Assembly (NCBI GenBank): GCA_014379705.1 | Contig: JACMLI010000009.1 | Location: 1-18,837 of the forward strand | DNA length: 18,837 nucleotides | Source of the DNA: Gemmatimonadaceae bacterium | Lineage (GTDB): Bacteria > Gemmatimonadota > Gemmatimonadetes > Gemmatimonadales > Gemmatimonadaceae | Direction: 5' to 3' | Shown: one piece after another, positions 8,001 to 16,633 of the stretch | Position numbering within the stretch: the first letter of the stretch is position 1 | Layout: every line of letters begins with the position of its first letter | Notes under the pieces: generated by a model | Database searches by the model: none | Told to the model about the DNA's origin: nothing | Seen by the model: the letters and a program-made list of their open reading frames with translations, nothing else | Program-made: the position numbers and the translations under genes

Positions 8001-9651
8001 CGGGTCGTTCAACTTCCGCGTGCTCGCACCGATCGCCTCGGTCTCCATCTCGACGCCGGGCGACTCCGTCATCGGCACGACGACGCTCGCCGCGACGGCG
8101 ACGGTGCGCGACGCCAACAACAACCTCCTGACCGGCCGTCCCATTGCGTGGACCACGAGCCACCCGAGCATCGCCACCGTGAACTCGTCGGGACTCATCA
8201 CGGGCGTCAGCGAGGGCAACGCGACAATCACGGCGACTGCGGAAGGCAGGACGGCGAGCGTCTTGGCGCGCGTGCTTCCCGGCATCGCCACGCTCGACCT
8301 GACGCCAGCCACCGATTCGCTGATCGGCATGGGAACCCTTGCCATCACGACAACGGCCACGAGCGCGGGCGCCGTCCCCATCCCGGGGCGGACCGTGACC
8401 ATCACGTCGAGCAACCCCGCGGTAGCCACGGCGTCACCTGGGTCCGCCGTCACCAACGGCAGCGGAGCGGTGCCGATTACGATCACCTCCGTAGCTCCCG
8501 GCTCAACGACGCTGACGGTGACGGCCGAAGGCCGTGTGACTACACGCGTCCTCCGCATGCTGGCACCGGTGGCAACGGTCGCGGTGACCACGCCCGGCGA
8601 TTCGATCCTCGGCACCGGCACTCTGCAAGCCTCGGTGGTCCTGCGCGACGCGAACAACAATGTGCTCAGTGGTCGGCCCGTCACGTGGGGGCCACCCGGA
8701 TCGCCGGCCGTGATTTCCGTCGGCACCTCGGGGCTGATCACCGCCCTCGCGACCGGGACGAGCACGTTGACGGCCACCAGCGAGGGGCAGCAGAGTCAGG
8801 CCATCACCGTCCGCGTGCTGGCCGCCGTGAACACGGTGACGGTGACGGCTCCTGACTCCAGCATTTACGTCACCCAGTCCGTGCAGGCGACCGCTGTATT
8901 GCGGGACGGGTTGAACGCGATCCTGACTGGCCGGCCCATCACGTGGGGCTCGACGAACACCGGCGTCGCGACGATCAGTGCCACGGGAGCCATCACCGCC
9001 GTCGCCCCAGGCACCACGACAATCTCGGCGACGGCCGAAGGGAAGAGCGCGACCATGGCATTTACTGTGAGCCTCGTCCCGGCTCACACGATTGCCATCA
9101 CCCCGAACGCGCTGCTGTTCAACGAGACGCCGACCTTCGTGGGCACACCACGCGACACCGCGAACAACAACCTCACCGGCCGGACGATCACGTGGTCAAC
9201 CTCGAACCCGAAGCTCAGCATCAACGCCGCGAGCGGAACGGTTGCAGCCGCGGACACGGGTACGGTGTACGTGATTGCGGAAACGACGCCCGGAACTGGA
9301 CCAGGGAACATTGCGAAGGACAGCGTGCTCGTCACCGTGGGCCTCGTCCCGCTCAACACCGTCACCTTGAGCCCCACTGGTCCCATCAATATCGGCCTCG
9401 GCACGACCGCACCGGTCACGGCCACGGTCCGTGACGTGAACAACGCCCTGGCGTTTCTCCCGCACGGTCGGGCATGCGCCATGGCCAGCAACAACACGTC
9501 GGTCGTGACGGTCAGCGCCGCCACCGGGCTCACCACCGCGGCCGGTGAGATCGTGTTTTCCGTCACCGCATCGGGTACGAACACGGGCACGGCGAACGTC
9601 ACGGTCACGTGTGAAGGCAAGGTGGCAACCCTCGTCGTCACCGTACCATGA
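5014..9651 (+). CDS. Giant predicted lipoprotein with 17 tandem Big_2-like Ig domains
   Basis: This is a 1545-aa secreted protein. GTG 5014 abuts the kinase stop codon, with GGAG 11 nt upstream; ATG 5032 is an alternative. A short signal peptide ends in STVSC, so Cys25 is a candidate lipidation site. From about residue 36 to the end I count 17 consecutive repeats of about 80-100 residues, each with the Big_2 (bacterial Ig-like group 2) signature: a strand like SVxxxP, then RxIxWTSxNPxIATVSxxGxVTGVxxGxATITATxEG. Repeats 1-9 and 10-15 form two sequence classes. Cys is absent between Cys25 and the last repeat, which has two. Such Ig arrays form long rods in adhesins and surface scaffolds, so an anchored surface rod is the likely form. 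The partner is unknown, and tight coupling to the kinase gene suggests a joint role. Confidence 0.92.
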   Translation: MIDASRMQRGAWRVLASLLISTVSCDNPLSPGEGVVDRIDLNPSSVALTVGETRTVGARVIGANGASITDRTVFWTTQNPVIATVSQSGVISGVGAGVTQVAASAGGKSAVVQVAVAGRPVSQVRIAPPTATVQAGGTVTLRAEPVDATGGEVTGRTALWATSAAPIATVTSTGVVTGLTPGSATITATVDGINGSSVVTVTAVPVASVTVSPSTGSLIVGQTLTLSATTASATGQTLVGRVVTWTSSANTIATVSSTGEVSAVGAGVATITATSEGRTGTSEITVSAVPVASIRITPGAASVPSGQTTQLSAQALDANNNVLNRTITWTSDQPSVATVSQAGVVTGVIAGAARISASVGAVSGTVTVTVTPVPVASLTITPNGATIVVGGTLQLTATAKDANGVTLPGRIIGWTSGGPSIATVSQSGLVTAIGPGSATILAASEGVFGSVNITVTNVGVAIVRVIPSNSSLQVGAQLQLTTQVLDANNNTITGKTASWVSSNQAIATVSSVGTVFGIAPGTVTITATVDGVSGIGTYAVGLVPVGAISLSPGSATILPGATVTLVPTLTGTNGQPLLPSTRTIIWSSNATNRATVSTTGVVTGVSQGAAIITATTEGVSATSTINVSSTPIATISILPNPGSVVEANSTPLALTATARAAGGAVIPGVTFFWASNNPLVSVNSSTGAVTALVGAGGVTATITASAPGGGPGGTTPSGTTTVNVSYAPVATAAVSPGTATLSVGSNLTLTLAIRTASGQVLTTTGRTITWTSLDPTFATVGSTTGVVTGVGSGAARIEVRASSPGQATPVGDTATITVQNVAPVASIVFAISPDSTILPGTPLTGTATLRDAANNLLQGRVVSFTTSDPSIATVSPVSATSNAAGQITGITITGVGAGAATITATRDVSATFVARILNPVNTVSVTSIPDSVIGASAPIQAVATLRDAGNVVITGRPITWNASNNSAVATVSPSGLITVVGGLGSALLSATSEGKTGSFNFRVLAPIASVSISTPGDSVIGTTTLAATATVRDANNNLLTGRPIAWTTSHPSIATVNSSGLITGVSEGNATITATAEGRTASVLARVLPGIATLDLTPATDSLIGMGTLAITTTATSAGAVPIPGRTVTITSSNPAVATASPGSAVTNGSGAVPITITSVAPGSTTLTVTAEGRVTTRVLRMLAPVATVAVTTPGDSILGTGTLQASVVLRDANNNVLSGRPVTWGPPGSPAVISVGTSGLITALATGTSTLTATSEGQQSQAITVRVLAAVNTVTVTAPDSSIYVTQSVQATAVLRDGLNAILTGRPITWGSTNTGVATISATGAITAVAPGTTTISATAEGKSATMAFTVSLVPAHTIAITPNALLFNETPTFVGTPRDTANNNLTGRTITWSTSNPKLSINAASGTVAAADTGTVYVIAETTPGTGPGNIAKDSVLVTVGLVPLNTVTLSPTGPINIGLGTTAPVTATVRDVNNALAFLPHGRACAMASNNTSVVTVSAATGLTTAAGEIVFSVTASGTNTGTANVTVTCEGKVATLVVTVP
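5119..9648 (+). repeat. Protein-level tandem Big_2 repeat array (17 units)
   Basis: About 4.5 kb of coding sequence is built of 17 diverged units of roughly 250-300 nt. Units are recognisable by recurring codons for ATVS, TGV and ATITAT and by GRPITW or similar before the central Trp. Units 10-15 (about 7483-9081) share an extra DSVIG-like element near their start. DNA identity between units looks moderate, so the array is old rather than freshly amplified. Confidence 0.85.
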
Positions 9652-10787
9652 CGCGGAGGCGCCAACACCTGTTCGCCCTGGGGGTCGCGGGCTCGTTGCT
9701 GGCCTTCCCCGGCGCGGGGGCGCAGGGCTTCCAGCTCAAGACCTCGCTGGCCGCGGGGGGCGTGACGGGCTGCTCCATCGTGCCCACCTCGGCGTCCCCC
9801 CTCCCAGCCCCCGATCCGACCGCTGAGGTGGAGGCGACGCAGCTGATCTCCGACGGGCAGGACGCGGCGCTGCAGGGCGAGCACGCCGCCGCCCGCGATG
9901 CGTTCGCCAAGGCCGCGGTGCTCGTCCCCAGCAACGCGCGCCTCGCCTACTACCTCGGGCGCGAACACGAGGCCCTGCAGGACAATATTGCGGCCGTGAG
10001 GGAGTACTGTCGCTACCTGCAGCTCGCGACCAGCGCCTCCGACGGCGACGAGGTGCGGGGTCGCATCGTGCGCCTCACGCCGGCGAGCGAGCTGGCGCGC
10101 CTCGAGGACGCGCGCGCCAACTTCCAGTCGGGGGTTGCCCTCCTCCGCCGCCAGCAGTACGCCGCCGCCGACTCGGTGTTCGGCGCCGTGGCCACGACGG
10201 TGCCTAACGCACCGGAGCCGTACTTCAATCGCGCCCTCTCGCGCGCCGCCCGCGGCGAGCGTGGCATCGCAATGCAGGACTTCGAGAAGTACCTCGAGCT
10301 GTCCCCGCGCGCCGCCGACCAGGCCACCGTGCGCGGCGCGATGTCCCGACTCCCCGACCGGGTGTTCAGTCCCGGCCAGGCCTTCGGGTCCGGGCTCCTC
10401 GTGCCAGGCCTCGGCCAGATGAACACCGGTCGTCCCGTCCTCGGGGTGTTCACGCTCGGCCTGGTGGCTGGCGCTGCCGGGTTCGCGTGGCAGCAGCAGG
10501 AGAAGCTCGAGACGCAGGTGTTCACCGACCCCTTCGGGAATTCCTATACGGATACGGTGACCAGGGTGACGAGGCCACGTCTCGTCGCCGGGCTCGCGAC
10601 GGCCGGGGTGGTGTGGGCGCTGGCCGCGATCGAGTCGAGCACTTATGCGCGCCGCTCGCGCTCACGGGCGGCGGCAATCATCGCGCGGGAGGGGGTCGGT
10701 GCCGTTCCCGCGCAGCGTCGTACCCTTGGTCTCGCCGTCACGCCGCTCGCCGGCGAGCGCCTCGGCGTGGGACTTTCCGTCAGGTAG
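9648..10787 (+). CDS. Exported TPR protein with C-terminal hydrophobic region
   Basis: This 379-aa protein starts at ATG 9648, overlapping the previous stop by ATGA, so translation is probably coupled. Residues 1-25 form a signal peptide (basic MTRRRQ, hydrophobic core, AGA-Q cleavage site). Two TPR-like helical regions follow: about 60-145, with 'AARDAFAKAAVLVPSNARLAYYLG', and about 152-222, with 'YAAADSVFGAVATTVPNAPEPYFN' and 'DFEKYLELSP'. Then comes a Gly-rich hydrophobic stretch (about 245-282) beginning FGSGLLVPGLGQ, which recalls the 'PGLGQ' segments of DUF5683-like membrane proteins, and a second hydrophobic helix at about 311-328. TPRs bind proteins, so it may assemble or anchor the Ig-repeat lipoprotein or the propeller kinase. 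This role is inferred only from position. It is the last gene before the terminator. Confidence 0.85.
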   Translation: MTRRRQHLFALGVAGSLLAFPGAGAQGFQLKTSLAAGGVTGCSIVPTSASPLPAPDPTAEVEATQLISDGQDAALQGEHAAARDAFAKAAVLVPSNARLAYYLGREHEALQDNIAAVREYCRYLQLATSASDGDEVRGRIVRLTPASELARLEDARANFQSGVALLRRQQYAAADSVFGAVATTVPNAPEPYFNRALSRAARGERGIAMQDFEKYLELSPRAADQATVRGAMSRLPDRVFSPGQAFGSGLLVPGLGQMNTGRPVLGVFTLGLVAGAAGFAWQQQEKLETQVFTDPFGNSYTDTVTRVTRPRLVAGLATAGVVWALAAIESSTYARRSRSRAAAIIAREGVGAVPAQRRTLGLAVTPLAGERLGVGLSVR

Positions 10788-10819
10788 GCGCGGGCGGGCG
10801 GCGGGTCAAACGCAACAAA

Positions 10820-10851
10820 ACAGGGACTCCCGCGCAAGCGTGAGTCCCTGT
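10820..10851. terminator. Bidirectional intrinsic terminator between convergent operons
   Basis: A perfect 10-bp stem (10820-10829 with 10842-10851) encloses, after one mismatch, a further 3-bp CGC/GCG stem capped by a GCAA tetraloop. On the minus strand it is followed by TTTTGTTG, a proper U tract for the typA-acidic protein unit. On the + strand only GTTTC follows, but the hairpin is strong enough to end the FHA-kinase operon too. Confidence 0.85.
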
Positions 10852-10865
10852 CCGTTTCGACTATT

Positions 10866-10896
10866 CGTCCACCCGTCTACCCGTCCACCCGTCTAG
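10866..10896. repeat. Tandem 8-bp repeat overlapping a stop codon
   Basis: Nearly four copies of CGTCYACC stand head to tail (units at 10866, 10874, 10882 and 10890). Two alternate forms (CCACC and CTACC) interleave. The last unit contains the stop codon of the acidic protein (10893-10895 on the minus strand). No function is evident. Confidence 0.7.
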
Positions 10897-11264
10897 TTGT
10901 TGTCCGTGTCGTCGTACGGCTCGTCCTCGCCCTCTTCGAGATCGTCGATGTCCTCGAACTCGGCGTCCTCGTCGTCGTCGAGGTCGTCGTCATCATCGTC
11001 GTCGTCGTCCTCGTCCTCGTCTTCCTCGGCGTCCAGATCCTCGTCCTCGTCATCGAGGTCGACCTCTTCAGGGTCATCGAAGGCGCTGTCCGGGTCCGTG
11101 GGGTCCTTCTTGGCGCCGTCTTCGTCACTATCGAAGCCTGCGTCATCGACATCATCGAAATCATCTTCGTCCTTGCGCGGCGACATGAACAGCGGGGCGG
11201 CCAGGCTCCACGGCGCTTCGGCGTCCGACGACTGCAACACGGGCGACATTGGTCGAGTGTCCAT
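10893..11264 (-). CDS. Extremely acidic Asp/Glu-rich small protein
   Basis: This is a 123-aa protein if started at ATG 11264; a TTG at 11279, overlapping the typA stop as TTGA, would give 128 aa. The first 30 or so residues are ordinary (MDTRPMSPVLQ...). The rest is almost all acidic: about 60 of the last 92 residues are Asp or Glu, including nine Asp in a row, with few Lys and no predicted fold. No family is recognised. The + strand shadow is a Ser-rich reading of the same trinucleotide repeats, so the minus frame, directly downstream of typA in the same direction, is preferred. Such tails can mimic nucleic acid, bind basic proteins or ribosomes, or chelate cations; none can be chosen from sequence. 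Expression is probably as the second gene of the typA mRNA. Confidence 0.7.
   Translation of the reverse strand: MDTRPMSPVLQSSDAEAPWSLAAPLFMSPRKDEDDFDDVDDAGFDSDEDGAKKDPTDPDSAFDDPEEVDLDDEDEDLDAEEDEDEDDDDDDDDDLDDDEDAEFEDIDDLEEGEDEPYDDTDNN
10966..11027. repeat. Trinucleotide (TCN) repeat tract inside the acidic gene
   Basis: The + strand runs almost without break in TCG/TCC/TCA/TCT triplets, encoding Asp/Glu on the minus strand. Repeats in units of three can slip without breaking the frame, so the acidic tail may vary in length between strains. Confidence 0.7.
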
Positions 11265-11275
11265 GGTGAGGGATT

Positions 11276-13120
<1,845 letters not shown>

Positions 13121-13128
13121 AGCCCTGA

Positions 13129-13157
13129 AGTATCTCTGGCGCGACTTTCTGGTTCAA
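13129..13157 (-). promoter_or_regulatory. Sigma70-type promoter for typA, possibly leaderless
   Basis: On the minus strand TTGAAC (13152-13157), a 17-nt spacer and GATACT (13129-13134, 4 of 6 consensus) stand just ahead of typA. The -10 box ends only 8 nt before the A of the ATG, so transcription would start at or within 2 nt of the start codon. An AGGG sits 2 nt before the ATG but would be cut off by such a start. Confidence 0.55.
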
Positions 13158-13223
13158 GGCTCTTGACCCTTCTGGAACGGAATAACACCATGAAAGTGCG
13201 CAAAACCGTCCCGGAGGTGTCCC

Positions 13224-13415
13224 ATGCACCATGACCAGGAGCCACGCAAGAACGAGTACCCCCACGGCCGAGGGTATGGCCACGACTACATGAGAGGAGG
13301 CGAAGTACTCGGAGGGTACGGGTACAGCGAGCGCGAGGAGTACGAAAAGACGCGCGGGGAGAAACCGGGGGGGAGCCCGAACCAGGGTGGCTCTGGGACA
13401 GGACAAGTCCAGTAA
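13224..13415 (+). CDS. Small hydrophilic Gly/Tyr-rich protein of unknown function
   Basis: This is a 63-aa protein starting at ATG 13224, with an ideal GGAGG 6 nt upstream and an intrinsic terminator 7 nt after the TAA. Together these make it a credible monocistronic gene despite its size. The protein has no Cys, no membrane segment and no signal peptide. It is rich in Gly, Tyr, Glu and Arg, with GYG elements (GRGYGHDY, GGYGYSEREEY) and a Gly/Ser/Gln tail, and is probably disordered. No family is recognised. It is divergent from typA across about 100 bp. A TTGACC at 13163 could be a -35 box, but no good -10 box lies 16-18 nt after it, so an alternative sigma factor is possible. Confidence 0.7.
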   Translation: MHHDQEPRKNEYPHGRGYGHDYMRGGEVLGGYGYSEREEYEKTRGEKPGGSPNQGGSGTGQVQ

Positions 13416-13421
13416 GAACGG

Positions 13422-13449
13422 AAAGGGCGAGCCGGACGCTCGCCCTTTT
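13422..13449 (+). terminator. Intrinsic terminator of the 63-aa gene
   Basis: A perfect 11-bp stem (13422-13432 with 13438-13448), loop CGGAC, is followed by a T run (13446-13449). It ends the small + strand gene and may also block read-through from the convergent pilT-like gene, which stops at 13484. Confidence 0.92.
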
Positions 13450-13483
13450 GCATGGGAATGTCCCAACTCGCGCTTGCAGCCTG

Positions 13484-15027
<1,544 letters not shown>

Positions 15028-15028
<1 letters not shown>

Positions 15029-15519
15029 CAGGACACCTGCTCGACGTGAACGATGTGATCGCGATTGATGAGCACGACGTCGCTGGAGGTGTGGACCGGC
15101 AGGAACCGGTTGGGAAAGCGGTTCAGGAAATCGAGGACGCGCTGGCCGGCCGCGTCCACCTCCACGAGGAGCGTGCCGGCGACCGTGGATCCGTCGTCGA
15201 GTCCGACGCACACCGAGACGGGCGTCCCGAGGGTCCACGCCGTGACGTCCACTGCGTCGATCGTGAAGTGCACCTCGCGCACGCGCGACTTGGCACAAAG
15301 CAGGGTCCGCCGTCCTGCAGTGCCCAAGGGGAAGTAGGGCTCCGGCCCGTTCAGCAGGTCCGGAACGTCCTCATGCCCGCTCGGCAGCCGCGGGTTCGCC
15401 TGCGCGAACAGGTCACCCGCCAGGCGTTCGCCCGCCGTGGTGACCACGACGACCGGGAGTCGGATCTTCTCGATGTGGAAATCGTTGACGATCGTCCACA
15501 TGGGTGATGTGCGCGGCAT
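15028..15519 (-). CDS. Uncharacterised protein with two internal repeats, pilT-linked
   Basis: This 163-aa cytoplasmic-looking protein is encoded directly before the PilT-like ATPase and overlaps it by 1 nt (TGATG), so the two are almost surely co-translated. It has no signal peptide or membrane segment. Residues about 21-84 and 100-163 appear to be two copies of one fold. Each has a beta start (LPVVVVTTAGERLAGDL / TPVSVCVGLDDGSTVAGTL), then DLLNxxPxYFPL / DFLNRFPNRFLPV, then a closing strand (LLCAKSRVREV / VVLINRDHIVHVEQV). They recall small domains of unknown function (DUF6812-like), but that match is from memory. ATG 15519 was chosen as the first start; ATG 15501 is possible, and neither has a clear Shine-Dalgarno. 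A regulatory or adaptor role for the ATPase is inferred from coupling. Confidence 0.8.
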
Positions 15520-15560
15520 ACTGGCTACAGGACGCGCCGCGTGTGTCGGGTGTCACGGCG

Positions 15561-15589
15561 GGGCGGGCGGGCAGGCTGCCCGCCTGCCC
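15561..15589. terminator. GC-rich hairpin after the CDF gene
   Basis: A 13-bp stem (15561-15573 with 15577-15589; one G-T pair) with a 3-nt loop begins 8 nt beyond the stop of the CDF transporter (-). There is no T run on either strand, so it may stabilise a 3' end or act as a U-less terminator rather than a classical one. Confidence 0.5.
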
Positions 15590-15596
15590 CCCTGCC

Positions 15597-16505
15597 CTAC
15601 GCATGCGTCTCTCCGCAGATCTCTTCACGCTCGATCTGCACCGTCACGTGGCCGATGCCGAACTCGCGCATCGCGGCCTGGGATTGCTCCAGGATCTGCT
15701 GGTGCTGGGCCGATTCCGGTACGATGGCGTGGGCGCTCATGGCAATCATCCCCGAGGTCACCGTCCACACATGCAGGTCGTGCACCGAGGAGACGCCGGG
15801 CAGGTCTTCCAGCCGCGACCGGACCGCACCGAGCGAGATGTGGGACGGGGTGGACTCCAGCAGCACGTCCACGCTCTCGCGCACGAGCCGCCACGCTGAC
15901 CGCACGATCAGCAGGGTCACGATGATCGACGCGAGGGGGTCGGCCGCCAGCCACCCGGTCCACCGGATCACCAGGGCGGCCGCCACGGTGCCCACAGAGC
16001 CCAGCAGGTCACCCAGGACATGCAGGTAGGCCCCGTGCGTATTCATGCTGTGCTGGTGGAGGCCATGGAGCAACCAGGCGCAGACGGCGTTCACCAGGAG
16101 CCCACCCACCGCGATGACCAACATGGTCGAGTCGGCGACGGGTTCCGGATTCCGGAAGCGCCCGATGGCCTCCCACACGATGCCCGCGGACACGACCAGC
16201 AGTGCGGCCCCGTTGATGAACGCCGCCAGCACCTCCCACCGCAGGTAGCCGTAGGTCTTCTGCGGCGTTGCCGGCTGCCGGCTGAACCACGCGACGAAGA
16301 GCGACAGACCCAGCGCGGCCGCGTCCGTGAACATGTGCCCGGCATCGGCGAGCAGCGCCAGGGAGTTCGCCAGGATGCCCCCCACGACCTCGGCCACCAG
16401 AAATACGGACGTGAGCAGCAGCGCCAGCTGCAGCCGCTGCCGCTGCTGGTTCTCCGCGCCCGGGTCGTGGGGGTGGGCGTGGTCGTGGTGATGGTGGTGA
16501 TGCAA
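15597..16505 (-). CDS. CDF-family zinc (Zn/Co/Cd) efflux transporter
   Basis: This 302-aa cation diffusion facilitator exports divalent metal, most likely Zn2+, in exchange for protons. It opens with a His-rich metal-binding stretch (six His then DHAHPHD, residues 2-14), followed by six predicted membrane helices and a cytoplasmic C-terminal domain (about 215-295, with VHDLHVWTV). The transport site is seen as two HxxxD motifs: His57/Asp61 in TM2 (GHMFTD) and His162/Asp166 in TM5 (LHVLGD). This four-ligand set is typical of zinc-selective members such as CzcD/ZitB. The only upstream in-frame start is TTG at 16505, without a visible Shine-Dalgarno. It is divergent from the CNNM/CorC-type gene, and a palindrome in the shared region may be its metal-responsive operator. 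Confidence 0.93.
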   Translation of the reverse strand: MHHHHHHDHAHPHDPGAENQQRQRLQLALLLTSVFLVAEVVGGILANSLALLADAGHMFTDAAALGLSLFVAWFSRQPATPQKTYGYLRWEVLAAFINGAALLVVSAGIVWEAIGRFRNPEPVADSTMLVIAVGGLLVNAVCAWLLHGLHQHSMNTHGAYLHVLGDLLGSVGTVAAALVIRWTGWLAADPLASIIVTLLIVRSAWRLVRESVDVLLESTPSHISLGAVRSRLEDLPGVSSVHDLHVWTVTSGMIAMSAHAIVPESAQHQQILEQSQAAMREFGIGHVTVQIEREEICGETHA

Positions 16506-16531
16506 GGCAGTCGGGTTGGCGGGCGAATGGA

Positions 16532-16560
16532 CTGCTAGCCAATGCGCCTGTCAGGCGCAA
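16532..16560 (-). promoter_or_regulatory. Candidate CDF promoter with a palindrome over the -35 and spacer
   Basis: On the minus strand TTGCGC (16555-16560), a 17-nt spacer and TAGCAG (16532-16537) form a modest sigma70-like promoter. A 7-bp inverted repeat TGCGCCT-GTC-AGGCGCA (16543-16559 on the + strand) covers the -35 box and most of the spacer, the usual place for a repressor or metalloregulator site. The match to consensus is weak, so the call is tentative. Confidence 0.35.
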
Positions 16561-16633
16561 GCCGGACGCCGGGCCCGACCTTGTTCGGCTTCCCCACAGA
16601 GCCGCATTCCCTCGGGCCGGGCGGGAGCCCAAT

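Noticed and set aside
5010..8777. Long open frames on the minus strand opposite the Big_2 gene (466 and 751 codons)
   Set aside because: They mirror the Thr/Val/Ala-rich repeat codons of the + strand, have no ribosome sites and no recognisable domains; high GC keeps antisense frames open.
5119..9648. CRISPR-like or DNA satellite array in the repeat region
   Set aside because: The periodicity is at protein level with moderate DNA identity and units of 250-300 nt; there are no short identical repeats with unique spacers.
13163..13191. Sigma70 promoter for the 63-aa gene
   Set aside because: TTGACC is good, but the hexamers 16-18 nt later (such as CACCAT) do not resemble a -10 box.
15029..15298. 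N-terminal 90-residue extension of the PilT-like protein
   Set aside because: It overlaps the upstream 163-aa gene in another frame and is Arg/His-rich shadow sequence; the TGATG junction fixes the start at 15028.
15554..15596. G-quadruplex in the G/C-run region after the CDF gene
   Set aside because: The G runs are mostly explained by the 13-bp hairpin; only three clean runs of three or more G stand close together on the + strand.
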